Positions 17,003 to 41,161 are shown, counted from the stretch's first letter. The stretch is DNA of 64,000 nucleotides from Pristionchus mayeri (GCA_036245805.1 BTRK01000005.1:25089474-25153473); one strand, 5' to 3'. Translations and numbers: made by a program. Notes: a model not told the origin generated them from the letters alone.

Positions 17003-18496
17003 CACGGATCTCCTGTAAAAATGAAGGATCCTATGCAACAAAAAAAATTTCGGATCACTGATTTATCTCTAAACGTTAGTACTGACCAAAGTGAGGGCGG
17101 GGAGAACGCCTATCCACTTCATTTCTCGAAATTTGCATGTTGAACGGAGTTATGACCTACCGCGTTGGAATGCCGTATATCTGTCAGTTTTTGTCCTACA
17201 GTGAGCTGATTTTTTTCAATCGGTTCGTAATACAGAGATCTACCAATATGTTCTCTTACACTCCATGCAGAAATTACGTCTTCACATAGTTGCATGCGAA
17301 AAACTGTTGTTGTCGTGACAATATGCTAATTTTCGACCTTTTACGAGGCGAACTGAACGAATTTTATTGTTGATTCGGATTCCCCATCCCAAAATTGACC
17401 TACGTACATAGTTCATTTGTCATAACTCGAGGAGTATCATATCGGCACTCAGTAGGCAGAAGTTGAACATAGTGCGATTATTTAACAAAACTCCATTCGT
17501 GTTGTATCTCGGTTCCAACTTATGTAAATGACCAAAGTAAGACCACTAATCGATAGCTCTCGAGTAGTTCTACAAACATTACTCGGTAGCTTAAGACGTC
17601 AAAGTTGACCGTTTTCGAGGTAATGCATGAAAACACATATTTTCATGCGAAAAACTGTTTTTGTCGTCATAATATGCTAATTATCAACCTTTTCTGATGC
17701 GAACTGTACGATTTTTATTTTTGATTCGGATTCCCCATCCCAGAATGTGCATATGAACATAGTTCATTGGTCAAAACAGGACGATGTACATATAGCTACT
17801 CAGTAGGGAGAATCTGGACTTGTCGTAATTTTTGGACTCTGCCAATGTGATCCATTGAATGGATTGTAACACTGTATCTCGAAAACGGTCAACTTTGAAG
17901 TCTTAAATTCCAGAGTAATGTTTGTAGAACTACTCGAGAGCTATCGATTAGAGGTCTTACTTTGGTCATTTACATAAGTTGGAACCGAGATACAACACGA
18001 ATGGAGTTTTGTTAAATAATCGCACTATGTTCAACTTCTGCCTACTGAGTGCCGATATGATACTCCTCGAGTTATGACAAACGAACTATGTACGTAGGTC
18101 AATTTTGGAATGGGGAATCCGAATCAACAATAAAAATCGTACAGTTCGCCTCGTAAAAGGTTAGCATATTGTCACGACAACAACAGTTTTTCGCATGCAA
18201 CTATGTGAAGACGTAATTTCTGCATGGAGTGTAAGAAAACATATTGGTAGATCTCTGTATTACGAACCGATTGAAAAAAATCAGCTCACTGTAGGTCAAA
18301 AACTGACAGAGATATGGCATTCCAACGCGGTAGGTCATAACTCCGTTCAACATGCAAATTTCGAGAAATGAAGTGGATAGGCGTTCTCCCCGCCCTCAGT
18401 TTGGTCAGTACTAACGTTTAGAGAGAAATCAGTGATCCAAAAAAAAATTTGTCGCAAAGGACTCTCATTTTCCTGCATTTTTACAGGAGATCCGTG
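17003..18496. mobile_element. 1.5 kb palindromic CACGGATC-family element, unit 1
   Basis: Same termini as the intron element (CACGGATCTCCTG) with ATAT on both sides. The arms are long reverse complements of each other, with a spacer near 17600-17900. No ORF of note. Copies at 24912-26405 and 32821-34314. Confidence 0.8.
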
Positions 18497-18499
18497 ATA

Positions 18500-18623
18500 T
18501 ATAAATTTTGTTACCAGGCGATATTGAGTTTTACCCCAAACCAACGACCCGGGGTTCATGGTTTGTGGATTTCCATGAACCCTATACGTTGAAACTCATG
18601 GTCGCCTTTTAACAAAATTTATA
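18500..18623. mobile_element. small MITE with TATAAATTTTGTT ends
   Basis: About 124 bp. The ends TATAAATTTTGTT and AACAAAATTTATA are inverted, with CAGGCGATATTGAG / CTCATGGTCGCC continuing the pairing. It sits between the ATAT-flanked palindrome and the TA-flanked MITE. Copies at 26409-26532 and 34318-34441. Confidence 0.65.
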
Positions 18624-18625
18624 TA

Positions 18626-19229
18626 CAGTCCAGTTGGTTTCCCATGTGAACACGTTGCGCTCCGAGTAACCCCCAGTAACCTCCACTGACCCCACGGGTC
18701 TAGCACGTTCATCTTTGAGAGAATTGTGCTTAAATTAGTTTCGTTGTGTTTAGCATGCAATTCTGCATCGAATCATATACAATTTGTACTAGTAAAAGTT
18801 TAAATATTTCGGTAAATTAATTTTGAAGTTGTCGAAAAGAAAAAAAATCACTTCCCGGTGTTATCAGGGTATTAATTCTATTTTCCAGTTCTCTTTCAAA
18901 TTTTTCCGGTTTTCATACTTTTGATAAGTTTTACGGTTCCCCTTTCTTAGTTTTGTTTACGTTATAAATACTATTGACTTTGTGGAGTAGTATAAACCAT
19001 ACAAATAATGCGAAATAGTGAATCGTATCAAAAGTCTGAAAACCGGAAAAATTTGAAAGAAAACTGGAAAATAGAATTAATACCCTGATAACACTGGGAA
19101 GTGATTTTTTTCTTTTCGACTACTTCAAAATTAATTTACCGAAATATTTATACTTTTACTAGTACAAATTGTATATGATTCGATGCAGAATTGCATGCTG
19201 AACACAACGAAACTAATTTAAGCACAATT
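18626..19229. mobile_element. TA-flanked MITE truncated at the tandem junction, unit 1
   Basis: Starts CAGTCCAGTTGG after TA and matches 34444-35143 until ACAATTCT, then switches directly into the glh FG-repeat exon. It lacks about 96 bp of the right end. The same truncation occurs at 26535-27138. Confidence 0.85.
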
Positions 19230-24583
<5,354 letters not shown>

Positions 24584-24911
24584 TATGGCCAACTACAACT
24601 TCCATTCCGTTGAGGAAGATAATCGCATTTTGTATTGATGTTCACAAATGTTTCTGTAGAAGTTCTCTTTCTTCTTATAATGATAAAATTGGTAATAATG
24701 CATAGCACGGATCTAGTAGTGCAGGAATGGATGCGACGGAACAATATTTTGGGTGATGGATTTCGCTGAAAACGAGTGACCAAAGTGGCGATTGGGGGCA
24801 TGCCTATCGGGGGGCGGACATTTCCGCAACGTGGTACCATTCGCTCGACAGAAGGAGTAACAACTTGGGAGTTGCATTGTTACCAGTATGTGCTCCCCCA
24901 CAATAGCATAT

Positions 24912-26405
24912 CACGGATCTCCTGTAAAAATGAAGGATCCTATGCAACAAAAAAAATTTCGGATCACTGATTTATCTCTAAACGTTAGTACTGACCAAAG
25001 TGAGGGCGGGGAGAACGCCTATCCACTTCATTTCTCGAAATTTGCATGTTGAACGGAGTTATGACCTACCGCGTTGGAATGCCGTATATCTGTCAGTTTT
25101 TGTCCTACAGTGAGCTGATTTTTTTCAATCGGTTCGTAATACAGAGATCTACCAATATGTTCTCTTACACTCCATGCAGAAATTACGTCTTCACATAGTT
25201 GCATGCGAAAAACTGTTGTTGTCGTGACAATATGCTAATTTTCGACCTTTTACGAGGCGAACTGAACGAATTTTATTGTTGATTCGGATTCCCCATCCCA
25301 AAATTGACCTACGTACATAGTTCATTTGTCATAACTCGAGGAGTATCATATCGGCACTCAGTAGGCAGAAGTTGAACATAGTGCGATTATTTAACAAAAC
25401 TCCATTCGTGTTGTATCTCGGTTCCAACTTATGTAAATGACCAAAGTAAGACCACTAATCGATAGCTCTCGAGTAGTTCTACAAACATTACTCGGTAGCT
25501 TAAGACGTCAAAGTTGACCGTTTTCGAGGTAATGCATGAAAACACATATTTTCATGCGAAAAACTGTTTTTGTCGTCATAATATGCTAATTATCAACCTT
25601 TTCTGATGCGAACTGTACGATTTTTATTTTTGATTCGGATTCCCCATCCCAGAATGTGCATATGAACATAGTTCATTGGTCAAAACAGGACGATGTACAT
25701 ATAGCTACTCAGTAGGGAGAATCTGGACTTGTCGTAATTTTTGGACTCTGCCAATGTGATCCATTGAATGGATTGTAACACTGTATCTCGAAAACGGTCA
25801 ACTTTGAAGTCTTAAATTCCAGAGTAATGTTTGTAGAACTACTCGAGAGCTATCGATTAGAGGTCTTACTTTGGTCATTTACATAAGTTGGAACCGAGAT
25901 ACAACACGAATGGAGTTTTGTTAAATAATCGCACTATGTTCAACTTCTGCCTACTGAGTGCCGATATGATACTCCTCGAGTTATGACAAACGAACTATGT
26001 ACGTAGGTCAATTTTGGAATGGGGAATCCGAATCAACAATAAAAATCGTACAGTTCGCCTCGTAAAAGGTTAGCATATTGTCACGACAACAACAGTTTTT
26101 CGCATGCAACTATGTGAAGACGTAATTTCTGCATGGAGTGTAAGAAAACATATTGGTAGATCTCTGTATTACGAACCGATTGAAAAAAATCAGCTCACTG
26201 TAGGTCAAAAACTGACAGAGATATGGCATTCCAACGCGGTAGGTCATAACTCCGTTCAACATGCAAATTTCGAGAAATGAAGTGGATAGGCGTTCTCCCC
26301 GCCCTCAGTTTGGTCAGTACTAACGTTTAGAGAGAAATCAGTGATCCAAAAAAAAATTTGTCGCAAAGGACTCTCATTTTCCTGCATTTTTACAGGAGAT
26401 CCGTG
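24912..26405. mobile_element. palindromic CACGGATC-family element, unit 2
   Basis: Tandem copy of 17003-18496; followed by the small MITE at 26409-26532. Confidence 0.8.
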
Positions 26406-26534
26406 ATATATAAATTTTGTTACCAGGCGATATTGAGTTTTACCCCAAACCAACGACCCGGGGTTCATGGTTTGTGGATTTCCATGAACCCTATACGTTG
26501 AAACTCATGGTCGCCTTTTAACAAAATTTATATA

Positions 26535-27138
26535 CAGTCCAGTTGGTTTCCCATGTGAACACGTTGCGCTCCGAGTAACCCCCAGTAACCTCCACTGACC
26601 CCACGGGTCTAGCACGTTCATCTTTGAGAGAATTGTGCTTAAATTAGTTTCGTTGTGTTTAGCATGCAATTCTGCATCGAATCATATACAATTTGTACTA
26701 GTAAAAGTTTAAATATTTCGGTAAATTAATTTTGAAGTTGTCGAAAAGAAAAAAAATCACTTCCCGGTGTTATCAGGGTATTAATTCTATTTTCCAGTTC
26801 TCTTTCAAATTTTTCCGGTTTTCATACTTTTGATAAGTTTTACGGTTCCCCTTTCTTAGTTTTGTTTACGTTATAAATACTATTGACTTTGTGGAGTAGT
26901 ATAAACCATACAAATAATGCGAAATAGTGAATCGTATCAAAAGTCTGAAAACCGGAAAAATTTGAAAGAAAACTGGAAAATAGAATTAATACCCTGATAA
27001 CACTGGGAAGTGATTTTTTTCTTTTCGACTACTTCAAAATTAATTTACCGAAATATTTATACTTTTACTAGTACAAATTGTATATGATTCGATGCAGAAT
27101 TGCATGCTGAACACAACGAAACTAATTTAAGCACAATT
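26535..27138. mobile_element. TA-flanked MITE truncated at the tandem junction, unit 2
   Basis: Same truncation point as 18626-19229; joins directly to glh copy 3. Confidence 0.85.
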
Positions 27139-32492
<5,354 letters not shown>

Positions 32493-32820
32493 TATGGCCA
32501 ACTACAACTTCCATTCCGTTGAGGAAGATAATCGCATTTTGTATTGATGTTCACAAATGTTTCTGTAGAAGTTCTCTTTCTTCTTATAATGATAAAATTG
32601 GTAATAATGCATAGCACGGATCTAGTAGTGCAGGAATGGATGCGACGGAACAATATTTTGGGTGATGGATTTCGCTGAAAACGAGTGACCAAAGTGGCGA
32701 TTGGGGGCATGCCTATCGGGGGGCGGACATTTCCGCAACGTGGTACCATTCGCTCGACAGAAGGAGTAACAACTTGGGAGTTGCATTGTTACCAGTATGT
32801 GCTCCCCCACAATAGCATAT

Positions 32821-34314
32821 CACGGATCTCCTGTAAAAATGAAGGATCCTATGCAACAAAAAAAATTTCGGATCACTGATTTATCTCTAAACGTTAGTAC
32901 TGACCAAAGTGAGGGCGGGGAGAACGCCTATCCACTTCATTTCTCGAAATTTGCATGTTGAACGGAGTTATGACCTACCGCGTTGGAATGCCGTATATCT
33001 GTCAGTTTTTGTCCTACAGTGAGCTGATTTTTTTCAATCGGTTCGTAATACAGAGATCTACCAATATGTTCTCTTACACTCCATGCAGAAATTACGTCTT
33101 CACATAGTTGCATGCGAAAAACTGTTGTTGTCGTGACAATATGCTAATTTTCGACCTTTTACGAGGCGAACTGAACGAATTTTATTGTTGATTCGGATTC
33201 CCCATCCCAAAATTGACCTACGTACATAGTTCATTTGTCATAACTCGAGGAGTATCATATCGGCACTCAGTAGGCAGAAGTTGAACATAGTGCGATTATT
33301 TAACAAAACTCCATTCGTGTTGTATCTCGGTTCCAACTTATGTAAATGACCAAAGTAAGACCACTAATCGATAGCTCTCGAGTAGTTCTACAAACATTAC
33401 TCGGTAGCTTAAGACGTCAAAGTTGACCGTTTTCGAGGTAATGCATGAAAACACATATTTTCATGCGAAAAACTGTTTTTGTCGTCATAATATGCTAATT
33501 ATCAACCTTTTCTGATGCGAACTGTACGATTTTTATTTTTGATTCGGATTCCCCATCCCAGAATGTGCATATGAACATAGTTCATTGGTCAAAACAGGAC
33601 GATGTACATATAGCTACTCAGTAGGGAGAATCTGGACTTGTCGTAATTTTTGGACTCTGCCAATGTGATCCATTGAATGGATTGTAACACTGTATCTCGA
33701 AAACGGTCAACTTTGAAGTCTTAAATTCCAGAGTAATGTTTGTAGAACTACTCGAGAGCTATCGATTAGAGGTCTTACTTTGGTCATTTACATAAGTTGG
33801 AACCGAGATACAACACGAATGGAGTTTTGTTAAATAATCGCACTATGTTCAACTTCTGCCTACTGAGTGCCGATATGATACTCCTCGAGTTATGACAAAC
33901 GAACTATGTACGTAGGTCAATTTTGGAATGGGGAATCCGAATCAACAATAAAAATCGTACAGTTCGCCTCGTAAAAGGTTAGCATATTGTCACGACAACA
34001 ACAGTTTTTCGCATGCAACTATGTGAAGACGTAATTTCTGCATGGAGTGTAAGAAAACATATTGGTAGATCTCTGTATTACGAACCGATTGAAAAAAATC
34101 AGCTCACTGTAGGTCAAAAACTGACAGAGATATGGCATTCCAACGCGGTAGGTCATAACTCCGTTCAACATGCAAATTTCGAGAAATGAAGTGGATAGGC
34201 GTTCTCCCCGCCCTCAGTTTGGTCAGTACTAACGTTTAGAGAGAAATCAGTGATCCAAAAAAAAATTTGTCGCAAAGGACTCTCATTTTCCTGCATTTTT
34301 ACAGGAGATCCGTG
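32821..34314. mobile_element. palindromic CACGGATC-family element, unit 3
   Basis: Tandem copy of 17003-18496; followed by the small MITE at 34318-34441. Confidence 0.8.
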
Positions 34315-34443
34315 ATATATAAATTTTGTTACCAGGCGATATTGAGTTTTACCCCAAACCAACGACCCGGGGTTCATGGTTTGTGGATTTCCATGAACCC
34401 TATACGTTGAAACTCATGGTCGCCTTTTAACAAAATTTATATA

Positions 34444-35143
34444 CAGTCCAGTTGGTTTCCCATGTGAACACGTTGCGCTCCGAGTAACCCCCAGTAACCT
34501 CCACTGACCCCACGGGTCTAGCACGTTCATCTTTGAGAGAATTGTGCTTAAATTAGTTTCGTTGTGTTTAGCATGCAATTCTGCATCGAATCATATACAA
34601 TTTGTACTAGTAAAAGTTTAAATATTTCGGTAAATTAATTTTGAAGTTGTCGAAAAGAAAAAAAATCACTTCCCGGTGTTATCAGGGTATTAATTCTATT
34701 TTCCAGTTCTCTTTCAAATTTTTCCGGTTTTCATACTTTTGATAAGTTTTACGGTTCCCCTTTCTTAGTTTTGTTTACGTTATAAATACTATTGACTTTG
34801 TGGAGTAGTATAAACCATACAAATAATGCGAAATAGTGAATCGTATCAAAAGTCTGAAAACCGGAAAAATTTGAAAGAAAACTGGAAAATAGAATTAATA
34901 CCCTGATAACACTGGGAAGTGATTTTTTTCTTTTCGACTACTTCAAAATTAATTTACCGAAATATTTATACTTTTACTAGTACAAATTGTATATGATTCG
35001 ATGCAGAATTGCATGCTGAACACAACGAAACTAATTTAAGCACAATTCTCTCAAAGATGAACGTGCTAGACCCGTGGGGTCAGTGGGGGTTACTGGGGGT
35101 TACTCGGAGCGCAACGTGTTCACATGGGAAACCAACAGGACTG
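34444..35143. mobile_element. complete TA-flanked palindromic MITE after unit 3
   Basis: CAGTCCAGTTGG to CCAACAGGACTG, flanked by TA on both sides. It matches 6262-6959 in layout. Its right end, missing from the two upstream copies, continues into single-copy flank, which identifies this as the original insertion. Confidence 0.85.
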
Positions 35144-35145
35144 TA

Positions 35146-36024
35146 TACCATACAAAACACAAATATGGTCAATTTGGCTTGAAAAGTTTCATACTAGTGT
35201 AATTTATTCGCTCTTGACCCAGGAATTCCCTAATTCATAGGAAGAAATTTTTTTGAAAAAATGACATTGTCATGATGTACCAGATCCCATGGAGACTACA
35301 ATTGCAATTGAGTCGACAAGATGGTTATGCTAGAATATCGCGCTCTTTGTGAGTACCGTATCCTGTCTTGTGTGCTACCGTACCTCATACAGGTCAATTT
35401 TTGAACATATTCAAATCGCTTTTCAGATCGTGCAACGGCGCTCCCAGTAGTGGAGTTCAAATATCCAACCGCCCAAACGTTTTGCACAATGTTCGTTCCT
35501 CACGAGGGCTTAAAACCGCATCTGTGCGCTGAAAGTGTACAGCCCTGTCAGCCCTGTGTATACAGGGGAAGGGCCACGCTCTCCCGCTCCTCTCCCTCTC
35601 GCTACCCTCTGCCCCTTTCTTTACTCCGCGGTGACTAGGGAGCGCCCTCTCCCTAGGTGCGTTCCTCCCTTTCTCGATGCGCAGGCGCACCGAGTACTCT
35701 CGCTTTCCGGAAAGCTTTCCCTGACCGACGAAAGATCATCGGGGGGTACTGTACTATCGATTGGTTACGGTACTTTAATTTTTTTGAAAATAAAGTTAGT
35801 TCGTGATAATAGCGGATTACGGTAGTGATATACGGTATCTACTGTTACTGTACTTTCGATTGGGTACGGTACCTAGTCTTGACCTACCATGACCTACCAT
35901 CGATTTTTACCATGACCCCTTCATGCTTGCGCACAGACGCACGGTGCGTCTATGCGCAGGACCCCCCTCGCCGCCATTCGTGGACACCTATGTTCCTACT
36001 AGAGCTTCTGTATAAGGCTATGTA
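35146..36024. other. gene-free stretch with one exon-like segment
   Basis: CGCTTTTCAG near 35418-35427 is a good acceptor. It is followed by about 100 nt open in one frame to a TGA near 35530, but no homology is recognised. 35560-35700 is pyrimidine-rich with CTCCCT and GCGCAGGCGC motifs. 35740-35920 has repeated GTACGGTA-type words. No firm gene. Confidence 0.3.
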
Positions 36025-38943
36025 GCCTCTGGTATTTTTTTCCCAGTGGGGTCCCAGTACTTTTCCCAGTGGGCAGTGAGGTAGTAAACTAGTGGGAGAT
36101 AATCTGGGAAACCACTAGGAAGGGTAGAGACCCTGGGGGACCAGTGGGAAAATTTCTAGGAAACTAGTGGGAAATGTGGTCTGGATGTCCCTTACTGCAG
36201 TAATGAGGGGAAATGCGATTGCAAAATGTTATTTTATCTCGACAGATACATCTGGAACTTTGATGTGGCAAAAAATAGAAAACAACAAGTTTAACATAGA
36301 TACAATAGATTGAATCAATGTACAAAAGGAACATCAACAATAATGCTACTAACATGGAAGTGGATCTTATAAGTAATCTTACAAGTGAGATCTTCCGGGA
36401 TGGAACCATTACAATAGTAAGCAGTTCCCTCTCCACGATGAACATTGGATGCGTATCGCCTTCGATTGACAGAGGATTCGTTCCTAAAAAATGGGAAACT
36501 GAATAACCCATAATACGCTCCATTCTCTTCATAATTATTGGAGACCATCAACATCATCCGTTACAGGAATTAAAGTTTTTCTCCAATTTCCGATCTAATA
36601 CGATTCGTTTTCCTACTACGCATGTCAGAGACAGGTAGAACTTATATAGAGGCGCTACAACCTAATACCATAGGGTTTATTCTAACTCTGACACTTTACT
36701 CTTACTTATCACGCGTCTTCTGAGAGATTGCAGGACCATGAGGAACCAGGAGCCCCAACTTTCAGCAGTATCCTAGCCAAATTTATTCCAGAGTATATTG
36801 GGGACGAGAAAATTTTTGGCGTTGGCCATTTTTCTCAGAACCGGCTTTTAGGGAATTTCCGGTTCTGCTTCCGGCTCAGTCATATTATAGCTCCCAGGTG
36901 AGCTACAAAGCTGGCAAAGAGCTCAAAATGCGCGGAAAATTATTTTGAACAACTTTTATGTTGACAACTAAGCGCTATCTCCGAATCTTCGCTACGCAAA
37001 AATTGAAAAACTTAAATTCAAAGAGAAAAATAAATCGTACCGGCTCGGGAACCCCCCACTTAACCACTTTTTGAGATCAGATTCGAGTTCTACGATATCG
37101 ATTTAGACTAGCGCTGCTCAGAGCTAAGGTCCAAACCCGTGGTGGTTTGAGTTATATGGCCAGAAATCTCGAAAAGTACCAAAACCATGACATAGATATC
37201 GATAAATATACATGTTTACAACCTCCATTTCCCACTCTTCTGTGATTTTACAATGTTTGGAACTCATTTTCATACAATGGTGAAGAAATAACCTGCAAAA
37301 ACCTCAATTCTGAAATTTCGATTTTTCATGACTCGAAAAATCGAAAAATTTCGATTTTTCAATATTTCATATTTTTGCACTAATTTGACTCTTATTGGGT
37401 CACTTGAGTGTATCATGTGATATTTGGATTAATTCCAGTCAAAATTCCGTTTTAGCGTTGACCTAAACGGATACTCACCTTCTAAATTCGACAATTTGTT
37501 ATTCTGACCTGCAACTACTGTAGTTAGCCTCATTTATAATCGAAATACCTTCAGATACACTCAAGTGACCTAATAAGAGTCAAATTAGTGCAAAAATATG
37601 AAATATTGAAAAATCGAAATTTTTCGATTTTTCGAGTCATGAAAAATCGAAATTTCAGAATTGAGGTTTTTGCAGGTTATTTCTTCACCATTGTATGAAA
37701 ATGAGTTCCAAACATTGTAAAATCACAGAAGAGTGGGAAATGGAGGTTGTAAACATGTATATTTATCGATATCTATGTCATGGTTTTGGTACTTTTCGAG
37801 ATTTCTGGCCATATAACTCAAACCACCACGGGTTTGGACCTTAGCTCTGAGCAGCGCTAGTCTAAATCGATATCGTAGAACTCGAATCTGATCTCAAAAA
37901 GTGGTTAAGTGGGGGGTTCCCGAGCCGGTACGATTTATTTTTCTCTTTGAATTTAAGTTTTTCAATTTTTGCGTAGCGAAGATTCGGAGATAGCGCTTAG
38001 TTGTCAACATAAAAGTTGTTCAAAATAATTTTCCGCGCATTTTGAGCTCTTTGCCAGCTTTGTAGCTCACCTGGGAGCTATAATATGACTGAGCCGGAAG
38101 CAGAACCGGAAATTCCCTAAAAGCCGGTTCTGAGAAAAATGGCCAACGCCAAAAATTTTCTCGTCCCCAATATACTCTGGAATAAATTTGGCTAGGATAC
38201 TGCTGAAAGTTGGGGCTCCTGGTTCCTCATGGTCCTGCAATCTCTCAGAAGACGCGTGATAAGTAAGAGTAAAGTGTCAGAGTTAGAATAAACCCTATGG
38301 TATTAGGTTGTAGCGCCTCTATATAAGTTCTACCTGTCTCTGACATGCGTAGTAGGAAAACGAATCGTATTAGATCGGAAATTGGAGAAAAACTTTAATT
38401 CCTGTAACGGATGATGTTGATGGTCTCCAATAATTATGAAGAGAATGGAGCGTATTATGGGTTATTCAGTTTCCCATTTTTTAGGAACGAATCCTCTGTC
38501 AATCGAAGGCGATACGCATCCAATGTTCATCGTGGAGAGGGAACTGCTTACTATTGTAATGGTTCCATCCCGGAAGATCTCACTTGTAAGATTACTTATA
38601 AGATCCACTTCCATGTTAGTAGCATTATTGTTGATGTTCCTTTTGTACATTGATTCAATCTATTGTATCTATGTTAAACTTGTTGTTTTCTATTTTTTGC
38701 CACATCAAAGTTCCAGATGTATCTGTCGAGATAAAATAACATTTTGCAATCGCATTTCCCCTCATTACTGCAGTAAGGGACATCCAGACCACATTTCCCA
38801 CTAGTTTCCTAGAAATTTTCCCACTGGTCCCCCAGGGTCTCTACCCTTCCTAGTGGTTTCCCAGATTATCTCCCACTAGTTTACTACCTCACTGCCCACT
38901 GGGAAAAGTACTGGGACCCCACTGGGAAAAAATACCAGAGGCA
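36025..38943. mobile_element. 2.9 kb near-perfect palindrome
   Basis: Arms 36025-37414 and 37554-38943 are reverse complements with a 139-bp spacer; paired positions sum to about 74968. Identical predicted frames on both arms show very high identity. Ends are GCCTCTGGTATT and AATACCAGAGGC. Short tandem CCCAGTGGG words lie just inside both ends. The target-site duplication is not clear. Confidence 0.85.
38485..38585 (+). pseudogene. exon-like segment in palindrome arm
   Basis: A 101-nt open segment lies between CATTTTTTAG and GTAAGAT splice-like sites. It would encode a stretch containing NRRRYASNVHRGEG and AYYCNGSIPEDL. An acceptor TTCCAG near 38715 could add a short end and a stop. The mirror copy is at 36383-36483 on the minus strand. 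I do not recognise the protein. Its composition looks exonic, so gene capture is possible. Confidence 0.3.
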
Positions 38944-39166
38944 ATGCCACTGGATAGGCGCCGCCTTCTCGCTTCGTCTTTCCTTTGACCTTTCCAATGA
39001 TCCAGCGGGTATTACCATGCCACGATAACAATCACGAAGACATATCAATCGCTCCGCGCCAATAAAAGTCCCGAGATCTACCTTCCATGGGAAGGTAGCG
39101 TATCCTGTCTTTGCAAGCAAAGTCAACAGCTGAGTGAATTTTGGCAAATATCAATTCAATAAAAGG

Positions 39167-39353
39167 AGTGAGATCGTACTATTCACAACATCAGTTCAAT
39201 AAAAGTCCCGGAATCAACAGCCAAAATTCGCACTTTGTTTTTCAAGTGTCGCAGTTGTCAGATTTGTCGAAGTATGAATAAATAGAGCCCGAATTTTGGC
39301 TGTTGATCCCGGGACTTTTATTGAACTGATTGTTGTGAATAGTACGATCTCGT
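39167..39353. repeat. small inverted repeat
   Basis: GAGATCGTACTATTCACAAC at the left is mirrored at the right around a spacer of about 60 bp, with arms of about 62 nt. The arms differ at a few positions. Confidence 0.75.
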
Positions 39354-39493
39354 GTACGAATATTTCAGTTGATAACATTGAATTCCCGAAGATGCAAGAC
39401 GATGAACCATGAAATAAAGTATCTCGAGGACGACACAGAGCCGAATATATATGAAGAGGTTCTTTAGAATACCTTGCTGGTGTGTATGGGCAG

Positions 39494-39809
39494 TTCTAAA
39501 TTGAAGGAAGTGAATTCGGTGATGATGGAAGAACGAAAGGGCAAGGAAGAAATGACAGAACTCGTAAAAGAAGTATTTTTTTTATCATTTTCATTGTTAG
39601 TTCACCTATAAACTCATTTTTTCCTCGTGAATTTGTCTGCATGCGCTTAATTTGAATCTATTCAAATATAGTCTTTTCATTGTATATGGTTGTGGGTTAT
39701 TAACTGAAGATTTATGCAGATGAAAGAAAGGACTGAAGCATCTCAACAGTTGGAGAGGGACATACGTGACATTGAATCTATATTCTTAGATCTCAACCAT
39801 ATTGTCCAT
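39494..39809 (+). pseudogene. syntaxin-like SNARE fragment, two exons
   Basis: Exon 39720-39809 (acceptor TTTATGCAG, donor CAT|GTAAGT) encodes 30 residues including QQLERDIRDIESIFLDLNHI. This is the heptad pattern of the N-terminal half of a Qa-SNARE motif, most like endosomal syntaxins. Exon 39494-39572 (acceptor GGGCAG, donor GAA|GTATTT) joins in frame with a lysine/glutamate-rich helix. Qa-SNAREs drive membrane fusion and should continue through a glutamine zero layer to a C-terminal membrane anchor. Neither is found downstream, where a fold-back repeat begins at once. The N-terminal Habc domain is also not seen. It is either a fragment or a gene with long repeat-filled introns. Confidence 0.45.
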
Positions 39810-39830
39810 GTAAGTTCATTTAAGTAATAT

Positions 39831-40826
39831 CACACGTCTTCTGAGATATTGCATGAAATCAAGACCACCTTTAACAAAAACTTCAAATTGCTTCAATCCC
39901 ATTCCCACTTTCGTGGTAGGTCTATCTAAGGTCCTGGAACTTTTTGTACAACCGGTTTACCGGAATTCCGGAAATTGCCTAAAAGCCGGCTCTGAATTTA
40001 TCAAAAATTCAAAAATTCATAATATCCTTCAATGTTGAGCAAAAGAGTCGTTCAAAAAACAGAAATAATCAGCTCGACGAGATGAACAACTTTCACGTTG
40101 GCAAATTCTGTGTATCTAAAATTCTAACTTAGGTTAAGTTAAAAAATATGAAAAAAAGACATTTTGAACCAAAGTTTTAGCTCCGGAGGAAAAAAAAGTT
40201 CCACACGTCAACGAGATCTCAGCAGATTCGGATTCTACGACCTTTTCTAAACCTAGTAAACGTCTTTCCGATAGAATTCAAGGTGAGATATGTTGTTTAA
40301 AATCGCATTTTATGTGCAATTTTCGGTAGGCACAATTAAATAGGAGCGCATATTGCCGAAATCTAAACGAACCCCGATGGGATAAACGATTTTTCTGATG
40401 TTTGTAAGTACTGTGTACAAAGTAAAATAGCATTGAAAAATTATCGAATTATGACATTCTGAAAATTCGATTTTTTCACCCTTGAAAAAATCGAATTTTT
40501 CAAGAATTGTGATTACTTGACTATTTTGATAAAAATGAGTTTGCATAATGATCGATTTTGAGCCATTTTATGAAATGACTACTTAATGACACACTTTTCT
40601 GGAGTCCGGACGATCCTCAAATGGTCCACCAGTAGGTAGTAATACTTAGTATCATTATGCAAACTCATTTTTATCAAAATAGTCAAGCAATCACACTTTT
40701 CGAAAAATTCGATTTTTTTCAAGGGTGAAAAAATCGAATTTTCAGAATGTCATAATTCTATAATTTTTCAATGCTATTTTACTTTGTGTACTTACAAACA
40801 TCAGAAAAATCGTTTATCCCATCTAG
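39831..40826. repeat. fold-back repeat related to the 36-39 kb palindrome
   Basis: Its left part (ACGTCTTCTGAGA, CCTAAAAGCCGG) resembles 36715-36860. The central part forms an inverted repeat around about 40590, ending at GATGGGATAAACG / CGTTTATCCCATC. The right arm is truncated. It lies directly after the SNARE exon donor. Confidence 0.6.
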
Positions 40827-41160
40827 GCCCCCGGAGCAAATACATAGAGAAAAATAAAACGTCCGCAGGCATCAAGGAAAAGAAGCGAGCGTTCAAATAA
40901 TGTACAGTCAGTATTGCCTGATTTATCACTAATGTTGCCTGATCGTCACTAATGTTGAATATTTCTCGAAGCGATGTGCCTGAAATTTCCCCAACCGAGC
41001 TGCAAACTCAGTTTGCGATCAACAAAAACCCTGAATTTCAGGCATTTTTCCTATGTTTAGCGGTAATTCTGCAGCATATTTTTATACAACTCAAGCAATT
41101 TCATGGACAGCCCCTGGACGTTGTCCCTTTCCTTATGTCGATGCTCCGGGGTGCTTGTCT
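40827..41160. other. gene-free stretch
   Basis: No recognisable exon. Two short direct repeats of CACTAATGTTG occur at 40928-40960. An open frame at 40952-41245 runs into repeat sequence and is not supported. Confidence 0.35.
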
Positions 41161-41161
41161 A

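Noticed and set aside
35535..35825. 96-codon frame rich in Pro/Leu/Arg
   Set aside because: Low-complexity pyrimidine-rich sequence without splice context or family features.
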